A program made the position numbers and the translations under genes. A stretch of DNA of 11,526 nt. Origin: Methanosarcinales archaeon (GTDB taxonomy: Archaea > Halobacteriota > Syntropharchaeia > Alkanophagales > Methanospirareceae). The DNA lies in the NCBI GenBank assembly GCA_025464645.1, contig JAODGF010000072.1, forward strand, positions 1 through 11,526, in the 5' to 3' direction. The notes under the pieces are model-generated. The model did not search any database, was not told the DNA's origin, and saw nothing but the letters and a program-made list of their open reading frames with translations. Positions 6,455-11,526 of this stretch are shown in pieces; position 1 is the first letter of the stretch, and each line of letters starts with the position of its first letter.

Positions 6455-8132
6455 ATCCTCGTCTTACCGTCAGTTTGAAATCACCAGCTCCGCGATAGGA
6501 TTTTACCATTACATAGTAATCTCCTGGTTCCTCGATTAGGTGGGTAATAATTTCGTCAGGTTTGGCACTGTATGCCCGTTTATCGTAGTCCCGAGTTGTT
6601 GGAGGCGCACCCTTTTTGAGGTAGAGATCGAAGTCCGCACCCTCTGGTCCATCCAGATTAATGTTAAGGGTATTGGTCACCGCAATTTTGTAGATTTTCT
6701 GGTCTGCACTCTCTTTGAGATTACCTTCTACCATCGTCTTACAGGGGTCAATAGTTGGTATGAATGGAGGTTCAGGAATTATTTTTTTGATTGCTGCATA
6801 TGCATCCACCACGCCGTATCCATACTCGATGTTGTACCCGCTGTGAGATGTTGCGGTTTGTCGTATTGTTTCTACAATCTCCTCAGGGCTTAAATGCGGA
6901 TTAGCGGATTTTATGAGTGCTGCAAGTCCTGATACAAAAGGTGTAGCCATAGAAGTACCATCCATGTCGGCATAATCAGAACCGATGTACGCACTCCGTA
7001 TATCAACTCCTGGTGCCATAACGTGCTTATAATCACCATAGTTGGAGAAATTCGCCCTTCTGTCATTCTGGTCTATGGCTCCGACAGCTAACACCTTCGG
7101 ATGTGCAGCAGGATACGCATAGTAATTATAGTCCCCGGGGTTGACTCCGTCATTACCCATTGCCGCTACGAGAACGCACCCCCTTGAGCTGGCATATTCT
7201 ATTGCATCCTTCAGCCCTGATGGAGGCGGGGTGTTTTTAGGCACGAGTCCCCCAAGACTCATGCTGATTACGTGAGCACCGTGATCCGCAGCCCAGATTA
7301 TGCCATCTGCAATATCAGTGAAAGTTCCGGTCCCTGTTACATAAGTCCCTTCATCAGTTGTGCACCTTATATTAGCAAGAACCCTAACTGACATGATCTT
7401 GCAATTCCAGGCTACCCCTGCCACTCCCACACCATTATTCGTGGATGCAGCGGCGATGCCAGCGCAATGTGTCCCATGTCCGTTCTCGTCCTCGGGATTG
7501 TTGTCACGAGTATAGATATCCCCCTCCCAGACACATCCCTCCTCGGATTCGACATCTGTAAGATCAACCATGTCATAACCCGGAACTAATTTATCTGCTA
7601 AATCAGGATGGCTTTGGTCAACTCCCGTATCCACAATGGCAATAATCACATCCTGGCTGCCTTTTTCGAGTTCCCACGCCTCCTCGCATTTTATTCGCTG
7701 CAAGCCCCACTGTTTCTGATAATAACTATCATTGGGAACTATCGCCATCCTGGCAAAATAGTCCACCTCCGCATTTTCTACATTTGGGTCCTCTTTCAAC
7801 TTCTTGACCATTGAGTCGAGGTTAGTTTCTGGTGGGACCTTCACGATGTAAGTCCGCGTAAATCCATACGCTTCATGGGTCGTTTCCGGTTCGCTAACTC
7901 TGCGGACCCGCATCCCGTCTGGAAGTGACTCTGTGGGTGGTCCTCGAAGCTTTGTTATCCCCATGGTCCCATAATCCGCCAGTATCTTATCTACGGAGGC
8001 GATTCCAAGGTTTGCAACTTTAGATTTGCGTCCTGTCGGTACCGACGTTGTTACTGCCCGTGAGGGTTCCTCTTTCAATTTGAGGATGACCCTCCCTTTA
8101 ACAATACGTGTTTTGATCTCTTTTTCTATCAT
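6453..8132 (-). CDS. Subtilisin-like (S8) serine protease with C-terminal PPC-like domain
   Basis: The complete 559-residue protein has the S8 catalytic triad: D168 (IAIVDTGVD), H219 (NGHGTHCAG) and S394 (GTSMATPFVSG), with oxyanion N327 (AAMGND). Residues 1-130 look like a pro-region; TYIVKVPPETNLDSMVKKL onward resembles an inhibitor-type propeptide ending near FARMAIVPND. Residues about 470-557 (EGNLKESADQKIYKI to GAGDFKLTVRRG) match a pre-peptidase C-terminal (PPC) type beta domain. Most relatives are secreted, but this N-terminus (MIEKEIKTRIVKGR) is not a signal peptide, and an in-frame TAG two codons upstream (8136-8138) rules out an ATG-side extension. Seven cysteines are spread through the chain. 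Either it works inside the cell, leaves by another route, or has lost its leader. Substrate unknown. It is a single-gene unit with its own promoter. Confidence 0.93.
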   Translation of the reverse strand: MIEKEIKTRIVKGRVILKLKEEPSRAVTTSVPTGRKSKVANLGIASVDKILADYGTMGITKLRGPPTESLPDGMRVRRVSEPETTHEAYGFTRTYIVKVPPETNLDSMVKKLKEDPNVENAEVDYFARMAIVPNDSYYQKQWGLQRIKCEEAWELEKGSQDVIIAIVDTGVDQSHPDLADKLVPGYDMVDLTDVESEEGCVWEGDIYTRDNNPEDENGHGTHCAGIAAASTNNGVGVAGVAWNCKIMSVRVLANIRCTTDEGTYVTGTGTFTDIADGIIWAADHGAHVISMSLGGLVPKNTPPPSGLKDAIEYASSRGCVLVAAMGNDGVNPGDYNYYAYPAAHPKVLAVGAIDQNDRRANFSNYGDYKHVMAPGVDIRSAYIGSDYADMDGTSMATPFVSGLAALIKSANPHLSPEEIVETIRQTATSHSGYNIEYGYGVVDAYAAIKKIIPEPPFIPTIDPCKTMVEGNLKESADQKIYKIAVTNTLNINLDGPEGADFDLYLKKGAPPTTRDYDKRAYSAKPDEIITHLIEEPGDYYVMVKSYRGAGDFKLTVRRG

Positions 8133-8158
8133 TTTCTAAAAAAATAAATAAGTTTGAA

Positions 8159-8174
8159 CTATATAAGTTTTTCG
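8159..8174 (-). promoter_or_regulatory. Putative BRE/TATA promoter of the protease gene
   Basis: On the minus strand CGAAAAA is followed by CTTATATAG (8167-8159), a good archaeal BRE/TATA pair. Its centre is about 31 bases before the ATG at 8132, so transcription should start within a few bases of the codon. There is no ribosome site, so the message is probably leaderless. This also argues that 8132 is the true start and no signal peptide is encoded upstream. Confidence 0.55.
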
Positions 8175-8247
8175 TTTTGCCATAGGAATAAGCTCGATGG
8201 CTTGACCTGCTCCATTTGAACTCGAAGAAGGCTATCAAGAGTTTAGC

Positions 8248-8835
8248 TTAAATAAACGAAAGTAAGTATCCAGAAATCAAACCTCCAAGTACTCCTATAA
8301 CTATACCTACTAAAAATTCCTTAGTCGAAATGAATCTTTTCAGGGATTTTATTTCGCTTATTTTAATATCATCTCTTTTATCTAATAACTCATAGCTATT
8401 TTTGACAACTTCTTTATACTTATCAATTGACGCCGTAGGAGATAATCCAACAGATTCCATTTCTATACCCCTGGCTTCTTGCGCTAACTTTTTAACTTTT
8501 TGAAACTTCATAGTAAACTCCGCTTCTGATATATTAAGACCCAGTTTCCGCACAGAATCATCATCTTCTATCCTCTTCAATTGATCGTGCATCTTTATCC
8601 AAAGTAGTTTATAGCAATCTAATGTAACACGAAATAAATGATCGTAAGCTTTCTGCGGATTCTCACTTTTCTTTTGGGGCGTCACTTCAGGATTAAACAG
8701 TTGAGATAGATGTGATAGTACGTTTTCGAGTTCGATTAACACTTGTTGTGGCTTATCACCAATATATCCAACCAAATCTGAATATGCCGGTACAAACTCA
8801 CCTTTGTAGAACCCAAAAAGTTCGTCTATATCCAT
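8248..8835 (-). CDS. Unrecognised helical protein with C-terminal membrane anchor
   Basis: This 195-residue protein appears helical throughout. Residues 1-90 look like a helical bundle (LVGYIGDKPQQVLIELENVL, then AYDHLFRVTLDCYKLLWIKM), 105-165 are charged and could form a coiled coil, and 174-194 are a single hydrophobic helix rich in small residues (G177, G181, G184, G185, G189), a GxxxG-type packing pattern. The hydrophobic segment ends the protein, so most of the chain would face the cytoplasm as in a tail-anchored protein. It lies 24 bases after the 77-codon gene at 8860 and probably shares its transcript. Base composition is much more AT-rich than fwd (two sampled 60-base lines have 20 and 15 G+C, against 31 in fwdB), which suggests acquisition. 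I do not recognise the family. The helical N-terminal half recalls HEPN-like bundles, but no RNase motif is visible. Confidence 0.75.
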   Translation of the reverse strand: MDIDELFGFYKGEFVPAYSDLVGYIGDKPQQVLIELENVLSHLSQLFNPEVTPQKKSENPQKAYDHLFRVTLDCYKLLWIKMHDQLKRIEDDDSVRKLGLNISEAEFTMKFQKVKKLAQEARGIEMESVGLSPTASIDKYKEVVKNSYELLDKRDDIKISEIKSLKRFISTKEFLVGIVIGVLGGLISGYLLSFI

Positions 8836-8859
8836 AGAATTATTACTACCAATCTAAAG

Positions 8860-9069
8860 TTATATTGTTTCCTCAAACATACGATCTATATCATATTTTC
8901 TTATCTTGAATACATTTCCTCTACTCGGCACGATACCATGATCATCAATTTTAACGATTTCTAGTTTTCTACCCTTTTGTTTTTCTATCACGTCATCAAT
9001 CTCCTCAGTCGTGGAAAAATCATTCACATTTACACCATATCTTTCCTCAAATATTACCGTTTTGCCCAT
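8860..9069 (-). CDS. Unrecognised small soluble protein, first gene of a two-gene unit
   Basis: The frame ends at TAA 8860-8862. I prefer the ATG at 9069 (69 residues, MGKTVIFEERYGVNVNDF...) because GAGGGAG lies a few bases upstream in a ribosome-site position; an ATG at 9093 would add eight residues (MWKKREIG) and has no such site. The product is charged and soluble with no membrane segment or cysteines: FSTTEEIDDVIEKQKGRKLE, then EIVKIDDHGIVPSRGN and KIRKYDIDRMFEETI. It sits directly before the membrane-anchored protein gene, 24 bases away, and shares its AT-rich composition. The small soluble plus larger membrane-associated layout is seen in toxin-antitoxin and some defence pairs, but nothing in the sequence proves such a role. 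Family not recognised. Confidence 0.65.
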   Translation of the reverse strand: MGKTVIFEERYGVNVNDFSTTEEIDDVIEKQKGRKLEIVKIDDHGIVPSRGNVFKIRKYDIDRMFEETI

Positions 9070-9108
9070 CCCTATCTCCCTCTTTTTCCACATTTAATCA
9101 GTCTTGCG

Positions 9109-9196
9109 CCTAAAAATCCGTATTGAAAGTGCTCATTTTTTCGTTTTTTAATTAAAGTTCTTTCTTTTTGGTATAAAAAAGCATACGGATTTTAGG
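9109..9196. repeat. Inverted repeat pair spanning 88 bp
   Basis: The left arm CCTAAAAATCCGTAT (9109-9123) and right arm ATACGGATTTTAGG (9183-9196) are reverse complements apart from one missing A/T. The 59 bases between are T-rich and contain GGTATAAAAAAG (TATA-like, plus strand, 9169-9180) and TTAATTAA (9148-9155). No clear direct target duplication flanks the arms. The pair lies between two divergent genes, so it could be a paired operator or the ends of a small mobile remnant. Confidence 0.7.
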
Positions 9197-9287
9197 TAAG
9201 GAAAATAGGTAAGAACCTTAAACTAAACATTCAAGCAAAATCATAGACTGTGGAAAAACCGAATCAGAGGAAGCAGAGCTGAAACTC

Positions 9288-9581
9288 ATGAAACAGCACA
9301 AGAGCGACTACGAAAAAATCTACGAGCACCTCAAAAGACTTACATGTAACTTCTCCGATGATGAAATCATCCCCCATCATGCTACTGCGCAAGTTCTCCT
9401 CGATTTGTGCAGAGGTGAGCGTAAATGGGTATTTCTCACTGAAGGAGAAAGGAAGGAGTTGACCAAAAACAGGCTTATTCAAAACCTGAGAGAGCATGGG
9501 CTGTGTTATAAAGGCAGTTCTCACAAAGAAGCTGGTCAGCTACATCCGAAAGGGAAAGATAACATTCGCACGCTTGTTTAA
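9288..9581 (+). CDS. Unrecognised 97-residue protein, probably the 5' part of a broken gene
   Basis: From ATG 9288 the frame encodes a charged soluble protein (MKQHKSDYEKIYEHLKRLTC..., then LDLCRGERKWVFLTEGERKE and LIQNLREHGLC). The same frame is open upstream to a TAA at 9219-9221 and reads plausibly (KTESEEAELKL), so the original start may have been lost or be non-ATG. There is no ribosome site at 9288. After about residue 72 the sequence becomes less protein-like (GSSHKEAGQLHPKGKDNIRT), while the next frame becomes more so. The simplest reading is a frameshift between 9495 and 9580. Family not recognised. It converges with the exported-protein gene at 9668. Confidence 0.45.
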   Translation: MKQHKSDYEKIYEHLKRLTCNFSDDEIIPHHATAQVLLDLCRGERKWVFLTEGERKELTKNRLIQNLREHGLCYKGSSHKEAGQLHPKGKDNIRTLV

Positions 9582-9667
9582 GTATCAGAGCATCGGTAAG
9601 GTAATCGAGAATTTCCCCACCATGAAGGTAATAAAAAAGAAAATAGGAAAAAACTATTTTAAAGCTT
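9496..9667 (+). pseudogene. Likely frameshifted 3' part of the gene at 9288
   Basis: In the frame one base ahead of the 9288 gene, the stretch from 9496 encodes a basic sequence (LTKKLVSYIRKGKITFARLF, KYQSIGKVIENFPTMKVIKK, KIGKNYFKAF) that looks more like real protein than the overlapping tail of the upstream frame. A TGA at 9487-9489 closes this frame just upstream, so the two parts connect only through a +1 shift. The frame stays open to 9795, but beyond 9667 it is antisense to the next gene and probably not original. A small independent overlapping gene is the alternative. Confidence 0.35.
9629..9656 (-). terminator. T-rich terminator after the FxLYD-like gene
   Basis: Read on the minus strand, the bases just beyond the stop at 9668 contain AGTTTTTTCC, ATTTTC and TTTTTTATTACC, that is, two runs of six T and one of four within 28 bases. 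Archaeal RNA polymerase stops at such tracts. No strong stem is present. Confidence 0.45.
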
Positions 9668-10297
9668 TTAACGTCCTTGAACTTGGAGCTCGTAGCTACT
9701 TGGGCTTATCTTTCTCCGTAAAGATATTTCGAAAATCGCTGTTTCATTTACTTCGATGTCAGAAGGATCGGTGTAAGTGTACTCGGCATCGATAACATTT
9801 CCATTTGAATTGTAGTAGGTGCAAACTACTTTTACGTATTCAGCTTCTTCTGACCCATTGTTCTTGACAGTACCAAAGATCCTGTGATACCCAGACGAAG
9901 TGATGTATGAACTATGGCTAATTATTTCAAGTCCCTCGAATGGTGCTTCGTCCCATGTAACCGATAACTCATAGCTGGCGGGTACAATTTTCTCCGTGTA
10001 TATTAAATCAAAAGGCGATTTCTGACTGGGTCTCAAGAAATCTAACATCGTGTATGTGTAGTCCGCCCCAATTATATTCCTATCCTCGTCGTAAAAAGCG
10101 GCGTTAATCTTTACATGCCTTACATTCGCAGGAAGATTATTCTTGACCTCACCTACTACATGGAAGTATCCCGAGGCAGAAATATAACTCGTATCGTTTA
10201 ATATAACCACGCCAGTTTCTGTCGTATTAGACAATCCCAAAGATACCGATGCAATTACTGCCACAGCTACTAAGGTCGCTATGATTTCTTTTTTCAT
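9668..10297 (-). CDS. Exported protein with two FxLYD-like repeats
   Basis: This 209-residue protein begins with a signal peptide or N-terminal anchor (MKKEIIATLVAVAVIASVSLGLS, 1-23). Two similar beta domains follow: repeat 1 about 38-113 (SYISASGYFHVVGEVKNN ... VPASYELSV) and repeat 2 about 130-206 (SYITSSGYHRIFGTVKNN ... SPSSYELQV). Matching blocks are GYxxxxGxVKNN, VKxxxxxYxxxxNxIxAxYTYT and the closing P-x-SYEL. This pattern fits the FxLYD/Ig-like fold common in archaeal cell-surface proteins; in the family function is mostly unknown. N-glycosylation sequons are present early in the chain (NTT at 24, NDT at 34). AGGAGGTG (10314-10307) lies nine bases before the ATG and fixes the start, which also preserves the signal peptide. 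It is transcribed alone. Confidence 0.85.
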   Translation of the reverse strand: MKKEIIATLVAVAVIASVSLGLSNTTETGVVILNDTSYISASGYFHVVGEVKNNLPANVRHVKINAAFYDEDRNIIGADYTYTMLDFLRPSQKSPFDLIYTEKIVPASYELSVTWDEAPFEGLEIISHSSYITSSGYHRIFGTVKNNGSEEAEYVKVVCTYYNSNGNVIDAEYTYTDPSDIEVNETAIFEISLRRKISPSSYELQVQGR

Positions 10298-10306
10298 TTT
10301 TTATTT

Positions 10307-10330
10307 CACCTCCTATACGACTGAAAGTCG
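10307..10330 (-). promoter_or_regulatory. Strong ribosome site preceded by a small hairpin
   Basis: On the minus strand, CGACT-TTC-AGTCG (10330-10318) is a perfect five-pair stem with a three-base loop. Three bases later comes AGGAGGTG (10314-10307), then nine bases to the ATG at 10297. The stem does not cover the ribosome site but abuts it, so it could affect ribosome loading or protect the message end. Confidence 0.45.
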
Positions 10331-10496
10331 CCCCAAAGGCTAGACCTGCCGCGAGATTTTATCCGGATTTGAAGCAACCTAAAAATTAACTCTGTGTCTA
10401 TCTCCATATAATTTTAAAACAACGAACAAAATCTCAATACTTTCCGCATTATCACCTTCTTCGCCTTCTCCCCTTTTCGCCCCAAAATTTTATCCG
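10328..10496. repeat. Paired direct repeats in the spacer before the FxLYD-like gene
   Basis: TCGCCCCAAA occurs at 10328-10337 and 10477-10486, and ATTTTATCCG at 10356-10365 and 10487-10496. In the right-hand copy the two ten-base words are adjacent and form one 20-base unit; in the left-hand copy they are split by 18 bases (10338-10355). The rest of the 227-base spacer holds a pyrimidine-rich run (10451-10483) and no gene that I can see. Confidence 0.6.
10404..10413 (-). promoter_or_regulatory. Putative TATA element of the FxLYD-like gene
   Basis: On the minus strand AATTATATGG lies about 107-116 bases before the ATG, within an AT-rich stretch. It would start a message with a leader of roughly 80-90 bases containing the hairpin and ribosome site. 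Unlike the short leaders inferred elsewhere in the window, this one is long. Only resemblance to consensus supports it. Confidence 0.3.
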
Positions 10497-10524
10497 AGTC
10501 AGGAATTTCTAACGTCACTCACAT

Positions 10525-11526
10525 TTATTCACCCGACCACATGCGCTCAAACATTTTTACCGCATCTTCATACTCGATTTTACGCGGGTTACGTGCTAAG
10601 TACCCTTTTTCCTTTGACATTGCATCAGCTAACCCCGATAAATCATCTTTTGGCACGTCCAAATCAGCAAGCCGGGTGGGCAAATCTAACTTTTCAAGCA
10701 TCTTCTTAACACATGCAACCGCTTTCGATGCTGCTTCTTCCCCCGTCATCCCCGAAATATCCTCCCCCATTTCTCGTGCTACCTTCGCCAACTTTTCCTT
10801 GACTCCATTTTCAACGGCATTATACTCCATCATATAAGGCAGGGCAAGCGCTGCCGATACACCGTGTGGGATTTTATACTTTGCTCCGAAGGTGTGCGCT
10901 GCTGCATGACCCGCTATAACACCCGCATTTCCAAATGCCATACCAGCCAGCAGTGCTGCTAACGACATTTTTAAACGAGCATCGAGGTTATCGCCATGCG
11001 AAAAAGCCTCTTCCAAATTATCCGCAATCAGCCTTATCGCTTCCAGTGCAAAAGAATCGGTCAGCGGGTTTGAACCTGTGGATAAGAACGCCTCAATTGC
11101 ATGGCTCAAAGCATCCATGCCAGTAGAAGCCGTTACCTTTGGCGGCATCGTAGCGGTGAACGTTGGGTCAATCAAAACAACATCTGCGAGATTATATGGG
11201 CTTGCTATCGCCTTTTTCTTCTCTTCTACAATCACGAGTGCGAATGGAGTTGCTTCTGCACCCGTCCCCGCAGTTGTTGGGACCAATATTTTCGGCACGC
11301 TTGGATTCGCAATCTTGTTCGCACCCAAAAAAGCGCTCACGCCTTGCTCCGGGTTCGATGCTGCCGCAGATGCTACTTTTGCCATGTCCATCACACTTCC
11401 TCCCCCCACACCTACAATCAGGTCGCACTTCGCTGCTCTTGCAGCCTCGGCAACTGTTTCTGCAGCCGCTAAAGTCGGTTCCGGCTCAATCTTATCTAAA
11501 ATATCTACTTCTGCAACTTCCTTCAG
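10525..11526 (-). CDS. Iron-containing alcohol dehydrogenase (5' end cut by window)
   Basis: The frame is open from the right edge to TAA 10525-10527, giving 333 residues. The edge begins inside the Rossmann domain (LKEVAEVDILDKIEPEPT...), so roughly 50 N-terminal residues are missing; GTG 11409 inside GVGGGSVMDMAK is an internal valine and not a start. Numbered from the edge, the nucleotide-binding GGGS loop is at about 41-44, followed by PTTAGTGAEAT. The metal ligands of group III alcohol dehydrogenases are present: D138 and H142 (TGMDALSHAIEAF), H207 (IAGHAAAH) and H221 (KIPHGVS). The enzyme class interconverts alcohols and aldehydes with NAD(P)(H) in the cytoplasm; members include lactaldehyde, propanediol and butanol dehydrogenases, and the substrate cannot be read here. 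No partner gene is visible downstream. Confidence 0.93.
   Translation of the reverse strand: MKEVAEVDILDKIEPEPTLAAAETVAEAARAAKCDLIVGVGGGSVMDMAKVASAAASNPEQGVSAFLGANKIANPSVPKILVPTTAGTGAEATPFALVIVEEKKKAIASPYNLADVVLIDPTFTATMPPKVTASTGMDALSHAIEAFLSTGSNPLTDSFALEAIRLIADNLEEAFSHGDNLDARLKMSLAALLAGMAFGNAGVIAGHAAAHTFGAKYKIPHGVSAALALPYMMEYNAVENGVKEKLAKVAREMGEDISGMTGEEAASKAVACVKKMLEKLDLPTRLADLDVPKDDLSGLADAMSKEKGYLARNPRKIEYEDAVKMFERMWSGE

Noticed and set aside
8199..10349. Similar words GGCTTGACCTGC (8199-8210) and GGCTAGACCTGC (10338-10349)
   Set aside because: An 11 of 12 match between two spots in 11.5 kb is expected by chance and the flanks do not align well.
11407..11409. GTG at 11409 as the start of the alcohol dehydrogenase
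   Set aside because: It falls inside the conserved GVGGGSVMD loop and the frame stays open with family-like sequence to the window edge, so the gene is truncated by the window.
11192..11472. Open frames on both strands overlapping the 5' part of the alcohol dehydrogenase
   Set aside because: They are other-frame readings of a gene with conserved nucleotide- and metal-binding motifs; none resembles a known protein.
1..11526. CRISPR array, tRNA or rRNA genes, intact insertion sequence
   Set aside because: No regularly spaced repeats, no cloverleaf-like segment with conserved arms, no rRNA-like sequence and no transposase motif could be found by eye.

Overview
The window looks like a euryarchaeal chromosome fragment from a methanogen or an anaerobic methane/alkane oxidiser. 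It carries a tungsten/molybdenum formylmethanofuran dehydrogenase (Fwd/Fmd) cluster, a minimal archaeal sufCB pair, and archaeal-style TATA elements placed so that several transcripts would be nearly leaderless. Gene content leans towards an ANME-1/Syntrophoarchaeia-like organism, but that is an inference from overall impression; no RNA gene or mcr gene is present to fix the taxonomy.

Layout. (1) 1-1735, minus strand: sufC followed by sufB in a 4-base ATGA overlap; sufB runs off the left edge. This is a two-gene Fe-S cluster scaffold/ATPase module. (2) 1736-1873: a divergent promoter region. (3) 1874-6250, plus strand: fwdD, fwdB, an extra 54-residue one-helix membrane protein, fwdA and fwdC, closely spaced and mostly with purine-rich ribosome sites, ending in a hairpin plus T-tract at about 6424-6454. 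FwdB/FwdD form the formate-dehydrogenase-like W/Mo enzyme, FwdA is the binuclear-metal amidohydrolase half, and FwdC is the beta-helix scaffold. Together they interconvert CO2 and formylmethanofuran. The polyferredoxin-type subunits (FwdF/G/H) and FwdE are not in the window. (4) 6251-6452: short coding-looking remnants in two frames of the minus strand, probably a decayed gene. (5) 6453-8132, minus: a complete subtilisin-family protease with a C-terminal PPC-like domain but no signal peptide. (6) 8248-9093, minus: an AT-rich pair of unrecognised genes, a small soluble protein and a helical protein with a C-terminal membrane anchor. (7) 9094-9795: an 88-bp inverted-repeat element, then a plus-strand gene that looks frameshifted or broken. 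(8) 9668-10297, minus: an exported protein with two FxLYD-like repeats, preceded by a hairpin next to a strong ribosome site. (9) 10525-11526, minus: an iron-containing alcohol dehydrogenase running off the right edge.

The left half (suf and fwd) is core metabolism with balanced base composition. The stretch from about 8133 to 10520 has the character of an accessory region: AT-rich, with unrecognised small genes, repeats and remnants. The points most worth following up are the membrane microprotein inside the fwd operon, the AT-rich two-gene cassette, and the protease that lacks an export signal.
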